A DNA stretch of 64,000 bases from Phellopilus nigrolimitatus (lineage: Eukaryota > Basidiomycota > Agaricomycetes > Hymenochaetales > Hymenochaetaceae), in assembly GCA_021029095.1 (NCBI GenBank), contig JAJOHG010000029.1:340152-404151 (forward strand). Reading direction: 5' to 3'. Made by a program: the position numbers and the translations under genes. The notes below the pieces were generated by a model. It made no database searches. It saw only the letters and a list, made by a program, of their open reading frames with translations, and was not told the DNA's origin. Every line of letters begins with the position of its first letter. Position 1 is the first letter of the stretch. Positions 23,246 to 35,009 of the stretch are shown here, piece by piece.

Positions 23246-26200
23246 TCAGCTAAAAGTGAGGCCCTCCCAGCCCGAGAGGCTCATGTCAGGGTTAATATCG
23301 GAATCTGGAATGACGAACCCGGACTGTTGCACGAACATGCGCCACGCCTCCGCCGACGCGGCATCTGGAATCTCGCCTTCGCTCTGATAGTGCGCTGCGT
23401 CGTCGTGGATAACGGGAGCAGACGCATTAGGGGCCGCCATAAACGCGTCCAACGCGGAGTCTGTGAACGCGGACATCTGCGGGGCAAAGTAGATATGGTC
23501 AGAGCCCACGTCTAATCCAGTGTTACTGTCGCTAGCCGAAGCGAAACTGGGATCGCCAAAGGGTGAATGAGATGTGGGGTTTTGCATCATCCACGTCGTG
23601 CTTGGCCATTGCTGCGGGCGCTGTTGCTGTTGCTGGAACCGCGAGTCCGACGCGAACTGCGCAGCGTTGACTCGCTCCTGCTCCTGCTCGGCCCACCATA
23701 TCTGCGTCATGCCCATCTCAGTGTCTGGAAAACAAGCATTCGAGGTATGAGCATAAGTCCGAGCCTGGGCTTCTTTGTGTGCCAGAGCTACTCCCTCATT
23801 CTCTGTGAAACCCCTAGAGGCCTGTCTACTGGTCTCGGTAGCGGCAGGCACTTCAACGAAGAAGCTCGGAGAGAGGAAGCATGCCGTGTCCACATCCCCA
23901 ATCAGACCGGTCCTCGTACCCAAGCGCTTGTCAGGCCACCCTCGATCGCTGGACATTCCACCAATGTTCCCAGAAGATGGCTCGGGAAAAGCCATAGATG
24001 TAGATCCAGACCTAGACATTGGGGACGAGCTCTCCAGTGAGTTCGCGCTCGAGCGTGCCGATGTAGAGGCGAAAGACGATGACATGTATGTCTGCACGCT
24101 TGAACTGCGCTGGTCAACCACCCGCGCTGTCCCGCGTAAGATAAAGAGCTCCGCATCTACGTCATCATGCGAATCGGCGTCTTCGCGGATGACTGGCACG
24201 CCAAGACCATTCCAAGAGACCTGAACATGGTCGGCAGAGGCGCCTAATTTGACTCCTCCGTTTTCTGTCTCGGTTTTGGCGCCGTCTTCACCTCCGGACT
24301 GAGGCGATTTGGGTACGCGAGACTTGTACAGCACATTAGAAGCCTTGTCACGTATCCGCCGAAGGAGAGGCTGTTTTTATGAAGAATAGCAGGATAGCAT
24401 TAATGAGAATAGACAGCTACGGAGGGGAGAAAGATATACCAAGCATCGTTTCGCTACAGGGTGAGCTGAAGTCTGTTCGAAGAGCGTAATTGCAAGTTCG
24501 AGCTCAACGAAAGCGGACAGGCGCAAAGCTGATCGTCGCTCCGCGAGCGACCACAGAGCCTACAATGACCTATGTAGAAGCATTCGTCAGTGGACTTTCA
24601 AAGATTCTCGAAAGAGAGAAGAATAAAACGTACTGCACATGTCACCTGCGAGTATCCAGATGCTCCATACGCGGAGAAACACTAGTTGGAGACGGTCGTA
24701 GTGATTGCGGACGATTTCAAGTATGCACGTCGCGCTGCGGTATGTAGCGAGGAACGACACTGCGAACGAGCTGCGCATCGGGTCGCGCGGGGATTCGAGC
24801 ATCGCCCGCGCGAAATAGCCGCGGTGAACATGTAGCAGGGCTAACATGCACGTGGAAGTGCAAAAGGAAATGGTCAGGTCATACTCTGAAAGCAAATGGC
24901 GAAGGAAAATGTCGCACCCATCTCCTTGTACCACACGGTAATCAATGGATGGAGAGAGTGAAATTCGGGGATGAAGTTAGGTTTGGGTGTGTCTGGAGCC
25001 GAAGGTTGCGTGAGCGGGACCGTGTCGAAGTCGCGCACGTGTCTGTCGAGTTCAAGGATTTCGGTGTAGCGCAAGGGTCGTGCAGTGCAGAGCTTCTCGG
25101 TCAGGCGTGGTAGGACGTCCCGACCGAATCGGTATCGCCAATATCGGACTATTCTCAATCGATTAAATTGGGTCTTTACATTTCATTGAGAGAGCGCACC
25201 GCTTTGGATTATAGTCCTATCTTCGTCGATGATGGCGCGGTCATCTATTGGGAACTCGCAGTCGACCACGCTCGCGGGGAACACCGGGGGCCGCCCGGAA
25301 TCCAAACTCTAAAACGAATCATATCATGTCAACAAGTAACCGGCCAGGACGAAGTCACTCAGGAGGAAGGGTGGGATAGCTACCTTCCAGTGATCCAGCA
25401 AGTAGACTTCCCAGAAGATACTTCGTCGACGTTGAACCATATTAGAATCGAGATTCCAGCGCGCGGGATCACGATCTGTAGAGAAATCAACAAATATGTT
25501 CCTGAGTATAAACATCATTCGAAGTAGAACGGGACTCACGCAGCCCGATCTAAATTAAAACGAATAAGAATCGATATCAACAGGTAAAATGAACCTACAC
25601 TTACACTAGAGGCGAGGGTGAGGCCCAGGGAGACGATCTTCCAAGCCGCCTCCTGCGCTTTGCCTATATCTTCACCAGGTGCGGCAAAGACCTCGTACGA
25701 GCCGAGAAGAATAATGGCTTGCGTGCCAACAAGTGAGCCCCCGGTATGGAAGAGGCCGTGCAGAGATAGCGCGGCACGCGCGAGCTGGCTATACCGCTTC
25801 GCTTCGGAGTTGCACGGTGGCTGTGTGAGATCCGCAGCCGCGCCGCAGGCGAAGACCACCAAAAGCAGCGTGAGCTCGTGTAGACGATCCGTTGGATGAT
25901 GATTCCGGCGATAGAAAAGAGGCATGATCTCGCTAACGATCTGCTGCCGGTCGATGGGTGCGACCGACCATGAGAGATTGGTGAGGTAAGCCTCGTATAG
26001 CGCAGTCGCTCGCTCGAGCGGCGGGAGTTGTGAGGTGACCTGTGCGGAGAGCGTCTCGCGCGGAAGATGTAGTGGCGCGAATGGCCACAGCAGGCTTGCC
26101 TGCGCAAGCGAGGGAGGCAGATTATACCAGTCGAGGCGGGGCGGTCCGTGTGAATCGAAATATTCCTTAGGGAGAGAGATGAGAGGCGAGGTAATATGGA

Positions 26201-27004
26201 TGGGAGCGTGTTAGAGACAAGACTCACCATGAGAAGTAATTGCTAAAGAAGTTAAAAGATAAAAATTAGTTTGAAAAGGAGCGCAGCGGACTAGCAGCTA
26301 CTTACCTCCGTCGCAGATGCGCCCAAGAAACGCATCGATGATCCCTCGCTCACTGACAATGTTCCGAACGCGCCGGCTAATCCCTCCTCTTCCTCTTCCA
26401 CCGGCCGAGGCACGTTGACTCCCTGTTTGATCGCGAGGAGCTCCGGGGTAAGAAGTGGATGATGCGCAAGCCCACTGGAGCCAGCTGCAGCTCTCAATCT
26501 GGAGCGCATCCTCGAGCGTTCGGATGCGCTCGCTCATGGAGGTGAGCCTGCGTTGAACATGTTCGGTGTCTGGCATGGAAGACGCGAGGATGGCACGCGT
26601 TGCCGGGCTGCTTTCCGAGTTGATCCCTGCAGAGGTAAAAGAATGACGAACCACGAGATTACGAGAGCGCCTACGTACCTATTGGACAGGTGGCTACGCA
26701 TCCCCGTCGAATGCAAGTTGAGCATGGCACCTTTCGCTGTCTGTCAGTTATGCGTCTCTCTGTTATTCGAGCGACAGCCCCCGACCTTTTTATTGCATTT
26801 GAGCTTTAACCTAGATATGATCAACACACGACCAGGCACAACTAGAATGAGAAATGAGCAGGGCATCAAGTACGCTGCACGCACCTGTGACACTCTACAC
26901 AGGAGATCTCAGCCCCTCGTCCGTTTGAGCTCGAGCTCGCGTTCGCGCACCTTGCGAAGCTCGACACCCGTCGCGTCGAAAGCATGTTTCGCAACAGGCG
27001 ACAT
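23246..27004 (-). pseudogene. Zn2Cys6 transcription factor gene with several single-base insertions
   Basis: Family homology can be followed from 27004 to the stop at 23246. Exons by splice sites are 27004-26885, 26810-26786, 26730-26679, 26626-26306, 26242-26228 (15 nt), 26165-25605, 25549-25540 (10 nt), 25475-25384, 25308-25200, 25148-24918, 24885-24634, 24569-24440 and 24370-23246. The zinc cluster reads ISCVECHRLKLKCNKK followed by VPCSTCIRRGC. A fungal_trans core follows (GLHRDPARWNL, QRRRSIFWE), then a Gln-rich tail. Three places need one base removed to keep the conserved frame: about 26910 (before EISC), about 26490 (in LEDALQ) and about 24500 (before SAFVELELA); the 24634/24569 splice is also out of phase. 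Either the gene is inactivated or the sequence has insertion errors. An upstream ATG at 27063 avoids only the first shift. It is divergent from SDR2, which shows the same kind of damage. Confidence 0.8.
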
Positions 27005-28212
27005 CGGCTGGAAGGAACGAAAAGATGTAGATGCTGAAGAGACTGAGGTGAGACGATTGACATCGAGCGTAAATCTCTGATCCGGTGCACTGATGACTCA
27101 GCACAGTCACGTGCATCAGAAGGAGCGCGTCAGAGCCGCTGCTAACTCGCTAAAAGAAAACTTGCTCAAAGAAAGAGAAAGATAGAAAGCGTTTACGAGC
27201 GCTCCATAGGAGCTGCAGTGCGATTTCGTCAGCTCTGTGGACTTTTAGGTAAGGCCTAAGGCTCGGAAAATCACTAGTAGGCGGACGAGGGAACGCGGCT
27301 GTCGGCGCAAAAGCTTCAGCGGATGGACGCGTACGTGCTCTTCTTGTTTGGTGCTTATCCTTTCATTTTACTTCCACTGGTAGTACTGCATACTTTTCTC
27401 CTTACTGACACCGTGCAACATCCATGCAGGTCCAGAAACTGGATCCACCGTTCGCAATTCTCGGCGCGGTATCCATGCGCATCATAAGGTACATTTTCCC
27501 CCTCCTTCTTATAATGTCGCATACTCAATCGGAGACACTTCTTTCAAAATGAGGACTGAATGTTAATTATGAACTCTTCGTTTTCCGATAGGTTGTTAAT
27601 TTGAGCACTGAGAAACTTACGAACTCCTACAAACAGTAGATGGAATCATGCTGACCCTTTTCTAATTTCCGTGAATCATATGCAAGATGAAGAATTTAGT
27701 CTTTCAACCTAGAGAAGCAGTTGAAGCTTTTTCTTCTCTGCTTCTTTCTGGAGTCTGTCAGTGTCTTTTTTTTTTTTTTCTTTCTTTATCACTAAACGAA
27801 TGGCGAGGGATTTGTCCAACTAAGCTGAGCCCAAGTCTTTTAAAATGGAAGCTCATACTTTCCATCAGATTAGCCTGCAATGTCAATGCTTGCCTAAAAT
27901 AATCACGTCCCACGTCAAGCATCGACTTGATCTCAGGCTCGGAGTTGATGGAAGTACAGCGAGTGCTTCCACCCGTGACATGTCGTTACCTGCTGATCTC
28001 ATCGATTTATCAGTGATTTTCAGACATGTCAGTGGCCCAGGGAGCAATAGTGTGTGATAACGAAGCATTTATGGCAGTCTACGTACACAGACTGCGGCGC
28101 CCGTTCGGGATTCTCTTGTTCGCATAAGCCGTGACGACGCGTTCAAGGAGGCTTTTCTGTTCTTTTGACGACTTTCAGCCTTTTTACCAACGCGCACTAA
28201 CGCAGGACCACC
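27005..28212. other. Divergent intergenic region between the second regulator and SDR2
   Basis: This 1.2-kb space would hold both promoters of the divergent pair. It has a long T-run near 27.77 kb and no supported frame. The last bases before 28213 form a good start context (ACCACCATGG). Confidence 0.5.
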
Positions 28213-29304
28213 ATGGAGCCTGATCCTCAGCTTGCCTCTCCGCTCGTGCCGATCGGTGTTGAAGCTGCACTCCGCTCTGCGTCCGACCCATCTTTCACGC
28301 CACGCGCCACTTTACTCGAGAAGGAGTTCTCCATCGCCGGCCGCGTTGCTGTTATCTCCTGGTGGAAACCGGGGCCTCGGCCTCGAGATGGCTGAGGCAC
28401 TCGCAGAGGCAGGTGCTATAGTGTACTGTCTCGACCTCCCAGCCTCTCCGGGCGAGTCATGGGAAGCGACGCGGGCTTATGTTTCGAAGCTCGGGCTTGC
28501 AGGAGGGGCGCGACTGGAATATGCGAGCGTGGACGTTACAGATCAGCAGGCTATCTGGGATGTTGTTGAGAAGATCGCAGAGAAAGAAGGACGGATGGAC
28601 GTGTGTGTCGCCGCGGCGGGCATCGCGTTGGGCGGAAATGCGTGCCTCGACTATCCCTGCAGCACAGTTCGAGAAGATCATCGGTGTGAATCTGAACGGC
28701 GTGTTTTATACCGCTCAGGCGGCCGGGCGCCAAATGGTCAAATACAATCGGCCGGGGAGCATCGTGCTGATTGCGTCGATGGCGGGGAGCATCGCTATGC
28801 CGAACAGCAAAAATACTGCATACAATGCGAGCAAGGCTGGTGTGGTCCAGATGGCACGAAATTTGGCATGCGAGCTCGCGGTAAAGGGAATCAGAGTCAA
28901 CTCGCTTTCGCCGGGGTGGATTCCGACTCCGTAAGAGTTGTTTCTCAATTGCTTATATTTTATATATTGACGGAAAAATCTTTCTCAACACATTCACGCG
29001 CGTATCCCGGAAATAACGAATATATATATATATATCGCCTTTCACCCTGTAAGGATGACTATGAATTTTCTTGATTCAAATCCGCACCTCCGTACGGAGT
29101 GGGCTTCGCAGAACCCGCTCGGACGTCTTGGAAGGCCAGACGAGCTGCGCGGCGCCATCGCATGGCTAGCATCGGACGCGTCGTCGTTCTGCACAGGAAG
29201 CGAGTACGTGTGCACTATTTATTTTTACTTGTTGAGCCGTTACCATTATTGATTATGATTACCTTTCCAGCATTCTCATCTGCGGCGGACAGACTGCCTG
29301 GTAA
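28213..29304 (+). pseudogene. SDR2: broken near-identical copy of SDR1
   Basis: Exons corresponding to SDR1 are 28213-28930, 29054-29203 and 29271-29304, with conserved splice sites. Nucleotide alignment to SDR1 by eye shows two one-base insertions: a C at about 28358 in the GGNRGLG cofactor loop and a T at about 28658 after LDYP. The first leads to a stop at 28393-28395, leaving 60 residues. Apart from these shifts, catalytic Ser, Tyr and Lys and the C-terminus are all still encoded, so the loss is recent or is a sequencing artefact. The first intron has picked up a TA repeat. The copy lies in the same orientation as SDR1, 14 kb away, with the phosphoketolase between them. Confidence 0.85.
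29021..29035. repeat. TA dinucleotide microsatellite
   Basis: About seven TA units lie inside the first intron of SDR2 and are absent from the matching SDR1 intron. Confidence 0.85.
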
Positions 29305-29912
29305 AGAACGGAACATACGATATGTATTCAATTTCTTGCGCGTTGTATAGCCTAACTGTGTTTTCTGTTTACATGACATGTATATAACGTAAATACATTT
29401 GTGCTATCCTGCGATTATTGAGTTGCGTAGACGTTGGACGTTGACTCATTAAGGTAAGGACTTTTCTTTGACGCAATACAGATTGCATCAGCTTCAACCC
29501 CCTTAACGACGTACTCGCAGCAATTAAACGTGCCTTGCACTCAAACCCATCTATTGACATTAAGCGAATACATTAAGTGAATAGTCAAAAGGTCACTGCG
29601 TCGGGTTGAATTAAATGCATTGAGTTCGGTAGTCCTGTAAAGTAGTACTGGAAATTTAATAATCAAAATCTGCAGAGACGCGTCACATCAAACTCTTGAT
29701 CTCGGCCTCGTAATTCAGACATTCCTTACACCTGTTCGCCTACCAGCTTATACCAAAAACTATAATTGATTGCATACGAAAAGAAAGCCCAGAGAGAACA
29801 ATATTGAGATCGCCGCTAGCGTACGCTACGCACCTTCTTCGACAAATTCATATTCCAAATTTAACGCGATGATAGCCCTCGGATATTATTAATAAAATGT
29901 TGATCTCAACCC
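29305..29912. other. Convergent spacer between SDR2 and SDR3
   Basis: This AT-rich spacer holds no supported reading frame. It should contain the 3' UTR of SDR3 on the minus strand and that of SDR2, if still transcribed. Confidence 0.5.
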
Positions 29913-31116
29913 TCACCATGCGTGATGTCCACCACTGACAAGGATACTAGAATAGAATGGTCAATAACCAGTAGCGTAAAAACCGATGAACCACGCACTC
30001 GCTGCCAGTGCAAAAAGACGATGCATCGGACGCCAGCCATGCAATGACGCCCCGTAGTTCATCGGGCCTTCCAAGGCGACCGAGAGGGTTCTGCGAGGCC
30101 AATATGTCGAACAATTGCGGTTGATCGTCAAGGAAGGCTGCTGTTAGACTATAAGGCCGATTAACATGACTGCCTGAAGTAGCAACGGATAGGAGCGATA
30201 CGCACGCGGTATAGATATATCCCGGCGAGAGCGTGTTCACTCTGATCTTCTTGGGACCGAGCTCGCAGGCCATGCTCCTTCCCATTTGAATCACGGCGGA
30301 CTTGCTCGTGTTATACGCGACCCAATGCTGATCCTACAAGCATCGTCAGTGTCAATTGAAGATATACCCAGTAAGACGGAAAACGAAAGATACCCTGTTA
30401 GTAACGCTGCCACTCATCGAAGCGATCAAAATGATACTGCCAGGCAGTCCGAACTTCTCCATCTGGCGCCCAGCGGCTTGCGCAGTGTACAATACACCGT
30501 TCACGTTTACCTGCATGAGCCTTTCGAATTCCACCGCACGGTAATCCAGACACTCCGCGCCCGCTAGTATTCCGGCCGCAGCGACACACACGTCCAATCG
30601 CCCTTCCTTCTCCGCTATCTTTGCGACTACGTCCCAAACGGCATTCTGGTCCGTAACGTCGACGCTCGCGTACTCCAGCCGTGCTCCCTTCGTGAGCCCG
30701 AGTTTCGAGATGTACGCCTGGGTTGCTTTCCAGGTGTCACCTGGCGTTGATGGAAGGTCAAGGCAGTAGACAGTGGCGCCTGCCTCAGTAAGCGCTTGGG
30801 CCATCTCGAGACCAAGCCCGCGATGGCCACCGGAAACGATCGCGACGCGGCCTTCTAGGGAAAACTCCTTCTCGAGTAACGTAGGACGTGGCTTGAAAGA
30901 CGGGTCGGACGCAGCGCGAAGAGCAGCTTCGACGCCAATTGGTCCGAGCGGCGAGACCGACTGAGGCTTGGGAGGGAAGCAAGTTATAGGGCTTTGTGAA
31001 ATCGCACGCCGTGCGTAGACGCTGGTGGAGACAGGCAATGCCCTACCAATCAGTCTGGTGGAAGGTTGCCGAAACAAATTTACAGATTTGAAAGCTCCGG
31101 GACGAAGAGCGGACAT
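29913..31116 (-). CDS. SDR3: short-chain dehydrogenase with N-terminal extension
   Basis: Four exons fit in phase: 31116-30394, 30333-30206, 30148-29999 and 29946-29913, giving 344 residues. The first 45 or so residues are rich in Arg, Ser and Ala without acids (MSALRPGAFKSVNLFRQPST and on), like a mitochondrial presequence; SDR1 lacks them. The core shows GGHRGLG, AAAG, the Ser of IASMSGS and YNTSK, and ends in ILVSGGHHAW, matching fungal sorbose-reductase or arabinitol-dehydrogenase-like SDRs. It is clearly a paralogue of SDR1 and SDR2 (shared [10 protein letters not shown] and [11 protein letters not shown]) but older. The third splice is set by phase: of several AG candidates only the one before 30148 keeps YTALTAAFLDD. 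It is intact and divergent from the carrier gene at 32116. Confidence 0.9.
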
Positions 31117-32115
31117 GACTTGGTCGTCAAAGGTGTTTCTGTTTGTGCCAGAGTCTATCGAAAAGGGAGATACGGGGGCGGTGACAAGACGACGAGAGCG
31201 TACAAACAGCTGCTATAAGAGCACAGATATGCTGGGAGGAATGACCCGGGACTCTGCGCACCGTTGATTTCCGTTAAAACCTTCAAAAATATGGAGAGGT
31301 CAGCTGGTCGGCGCACGGTACCTTTCGGATCATAAACCCTCACAATACAAAATGCTGTCAACTTTGAGGCAGAGAGTTTCCATACGCACGGCTCGTGTGA
31401 CGAACGAGACGTAGATATGGAGGGACTTCTGCCATTCGTTATTCGAAGTTAGTTACGGCTTTCTGAGACCAGACGAGCTTCCTTATCAGAGTCTGGGGGA
31501 TATCGCTCTCGAATCTCGGTGGTCACAGGAGTTTGAGTCCGCCTTAGTATTGCGACGGACAGGTTGACATCACTGGGGCACAGCCTTCCAATTGAGTTGT
31601 AAGAATGTATAGACAAACATAAAGGAATGTGAGTCATGAGCGAAGCCAAGAACTCACGAGACACTCAGCCTCGCGGCCAGCAACTAGATTGATTGCTGTC
31701 GAGTGACATCCAGAAGTATCTCGAAGCACATCTTCGAGTCCAGTCCGGTCTTTTCGTCTTTTGATAGATAATTCTGAGACATTAGAACAGCGAGGCAATA
31801 ATAGTAGGACGAGCTGGTATGACTTTTCACATCGAACCGTGGCAACGTTGAAGGTCGCCAGAGCCTGAAAGCAGCAAGCCGATCATAAAGTTTGCCCTCA
31901 TTCGTGGCGGAAGCCAGCCGTCGTCTCGAAAGCGGTCGAACGGCGGAGACTTCTGAACTTTGAAGTCGGATCATTGAGATCTGAAGGCTGAGATGCAGTG
32001 CCCACGAGCACATGATGGTGGGACAAAGGTCACGTGAGCGCGGCATGGCAAAAAAAATGCCGATCTTCAGCAGCTCACACAAGTTTCTTTTCCCTCCTCT
32101 CCCGTCATCTACAAA
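31117..32115. other. Divergent promoter region between SDR3 and the GGC1-type gene
   Basis: This 1-kb region between two starts has no supported frame. The stretch just before 32116 is CT-rich, as in many fungal promoters. Confidence 0.5.
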
Positions 32116-33318
32116 ATGTCTCCTGTCGCTGGTGGAAAGGGAAAGGACAGCGGTATGGCGCGCGTCCTCGGTTCTGGAACGTCAGGTACGGTGAGCACGA
32201 AGAGATTGAATGCGAGTTTGACACCGAACGCTGACGGGGGATGGTCATTGACAGGCATCGCTGAGCTGCTCGTCTTCCACCCAGTCGACACCATTTCCAA
32301 GCGGCTTATGAGCAACAAGGGCAAGGTCTGTCTCATCAAACAAATTAAGCTCCAGCCTCAGACTAAAGCGCACAAACCCGGCTGTCGATGCTTATCAGGT
32401 CTCAGGCAACCTCTCGACAGTTGTTTTCCGCGAGCATGCAACTGCGCCGGTCGGCAAGCGCATGCTCTCGCTATTTCCAGGACTCGGTTACGCGGCGGGA
32501 TACAAGGTCGCCCAGCGCATCTACAAGTTCGGCGGCCAGCCGTGGTTCAACGACCTCATCTCTTCGCGCTACAAGACCTCGTTCACGAACATTTTTGGCG
32601 AGCGGAAAGGGAAGACGATGATTCAGGCGACGGCGGGGAGCTTGACGGGGATTGGCGAAGTCGTGAGTAGCTTTATTTGCTTCATGCCCGGGACGATTCA
32701 TGGTGTTCGACTTCGCAGATCGGACCAATTGTTTTGGGTTACAAATGCCGATCTTTTTTATTTATTTGATAGGTTCTCCTGCCTCTTGACGCACTCAAGA
32801 TAAAGCGCCAGGTAAACCCGGAGGCTTTCCGTGGGCGCGGCGTTGTGCGCATCTTCATGGAGGAGGGTACGACGCTCTACCGGGGCTGGGGATGGACCAT
32901 GGCGCGTAATGCTCCTGGGTCCTTTGCTGTGCGTCCTACATTGCCTTCTCCATCCACAAGGCACATCTGACTAACTCGCCCTTAGCTTTTTGGTGCGTCA
33001 GCAGCAACGAAGGACCTCCTCGGCGTGACCTCCTACGCGCAAGCGACGTGGACTCAGAACTTCCTCGCCTCCGTCGCGGGTGCGGTAGCGAGCATCACCG
33101 TCGCCGCGCCGCTCGACGTCATCAAGACGCGCATCCAGAACGCGAACTTTGAGACGCGTGTGCACGGGCTCACGGTGCTTAAGGAGCTTGTGAAGAATGA
33201 GGGCGTCGGTGGGCTGTTCAAGGGCCTCACGCCCAAGATCCTTGTCGTCGGCCCGAAGCTTGTCTTCAGCTACACCCTCGCGCAGAGCCTGATTCCATGG
33301 TTCTCGAACTACGTATAG
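32116..33318 (+). CDS. GGC1: Mitochondrial GTP/GDP carrier (GGC1/YHM1 type)
   Basis: Five exons fit in phase: 32116-32185, 32255-32325, 32399-32662, 32773-32928 and 32986-33318, giving 297 residues. Three carrier repeats are visible, each with its signature: HPVDTISKR near residue 35, LPLDALKIKRQ and APLDVIKTRIQ. Specific strings shared with the yeast GTP/GDP carrier (FPGLGYAA-YK, YRGWGWT-ARNAPGSFALFG, GLTPKIL-GPKLVFSY) support this assignment over other carriers. It sits in the inner mitochondrial membrane and exchanges GTP for GDP. The last 200 coding bases also lie in the left arm of the inverted repeat, and a frameshifted copy of them is found at 45426-45632 on the minus strand. The gene itself is intact. 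Confidence 0.92.
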
Positions 33319-33392
33319 AGCGAGATGGCGAGGACATGACTCTGGAGGGGGAAAATATTGGTCGTAATAGGACGTCCCTTGCGTACGACGCG

Positions 33393-33620
33393 CTACGATA
33401 CACACATCTACGAGATAACTTATTATATAGAAGCACGCACACGTTTTGTTTGGCTTACTCTAATTAGTCTTGTTCTAATCTTACGGTCTTATGCGGACAT
33501 ACGCCGGGCTATGATACACACATCTACAAGATAACTTATTATCTAGAAGCACGCACACATTTTGTTCGGCTCACTCTAATTGGTGACATTCTTATCTAAG
33601 GTCTTATGCGGATAGTCCAT
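33393..33620. repeat. 116-bp tandem duplication in the left arm
   Basis: Two diverged copies start at about 33393 and 33509, each beginning with a CTA(C/T)GATACACAC-type string and containing AAGCACGCACAC. The right arm has a single copy near 45.3 kb, so this duplication arose in the left arm after the arms separated, or was lost from the right. Confidence 0.75.
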
Positions 33621-33933
33621 CTCTTCAACTCGCTCATTTAGGGCTTTATTTGCGTGTGATTGCTATAAGATGTCCTATTCAAGAAATTTCGACGTCAAGC
33701 GCGAGAGGGAAGCTGGCGGGTTCCCGCGGCCGTGCGAAGTGATGACGTGCAGGATATGCCATCGAGCTCATCTCTCAAGGACTGCAAACTTACATGCCAT
33801 AAGATAAGCACCAAACGCGGTATAATTCTGTACCTCCTGTCCTGACGCTGTCGTGTAGAGGATCATTGCTTCTTTACTCCATGCAAATTGATGTATTGCA
33901 TGCACGTCACTTTTTTCTAGTCACTTTTTTCTC

Positions 33934-35009
33934 ATGCGCTGTGGTATATCGCGCGCCAAGATAACAAAGGGGGTCATTGCTGTGCAAAGCAAGGGCGTCT
34001 TGGAAACCGGATGTGCAACTCAATGCAGTTTTTCCTATTCACTTTGCATCCACACTGTAGCAACAGCCGGTACTCCAGAGCAAATTATTGCCATATTTTT
34101 TGATTCCCCCAAGGAGCAATACGTGGTGCAAACATAATTGTGGCCAGACACTATATAAACATAGATTTGCACAGGGTTTCAAGGTTATCAGAACAGCAAG
34201 ACTTACAAAGTACCAAAGACCCAAGAAAGTGAGCTGTTTTATAACTGTACGTCCTGCTAGGATGCTTAAACTTTTGGCCACGATAGTCAGAATGACGTCT
34301 CAAGAACTAGTCTCAAGAACAACTCGACCATTACTCTGTTTACATTATTTTCGCGGACAAGCTAGATGAACCAAGAGGGCCAAGACAATATGGTTATTAA
34401 TGACAGATGCTGTTGGACAGATCTTTGAGCGTGTCATCAACCTCTATGAGTTTAGATCTGAGCTGTTTGGAAAAGACGATAGCAGATGGACAAGAGTTGT
34501 AGGCTGGTTACCAAACGACATGAGCGTGAACAAGCTACAGGTGGGTATGGATATTTTCCATCCGTGGCAGGGAGGTAAATGGCTTTCTTCCTTATTTGGC
34601 AGAGATAATCGCTTATACGGTTTGTAATTTTCTACATCCACCTGTACACACAAACCCAGAATTCCGACTCCACTCCGCCTGCAAGGTCAACAAAAGTGCG
34701 CTAAGCCATAAAAGCGATTTTACAAAACTTTTCATTGCCATGACTTCTGCCCTTAAGTTATCCGATGTATCATATTTGAGAAGGCTTAAAAGCCGCGAAA
34801 TCGAGTCATCCTTGCTCGAGGTGCGGCTTGACGAATGGCTCAGGCGTGTCAACATGCTCATCGGGCTCGACGTAGAGTTGAAAGAGCTGGCACAAAAGGT
34901 GATTAAGTGCGGGAATGATGCCGATCCCGGAAGCGTCTTCCCGATTTGGTCATTGCCGAAGAAGAAGGCAGCACGTTTGCCACTTTTCCCATGTTGTACT
35001 GTCAGCTGA
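33934..35009 (+). other. Open segments of an unrecognised protein, left-arm copy
   Basis: Three open stretches in the left arm have protein-level counterparts in the right arm: 33934-34137 (67 residues with TAGTPEQIIAIFFDSPKEQ), 34400-34627 (75 residues ending LSSLFGRDNRLYGL) and about 34596-35009 (ending in a helical, charged part such as RLDEWLRRVNMLIGLDVELK). Flanking residues match the other copy closely while inner patches differ at almost every codon but keep length. A 27-nt in-frame insertion (VGMDIFHPW) is present only here. Exon joins could not be settled, and a stop near 34365 interrupts one candidate exon in this arm but not in the other. It may be a real multi-exon orphan gene, a decayed one, or part of an old mobile element. 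No known domain was recognised. The opposite strand also stays open over 34613-35374. Confidence 0.4.
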
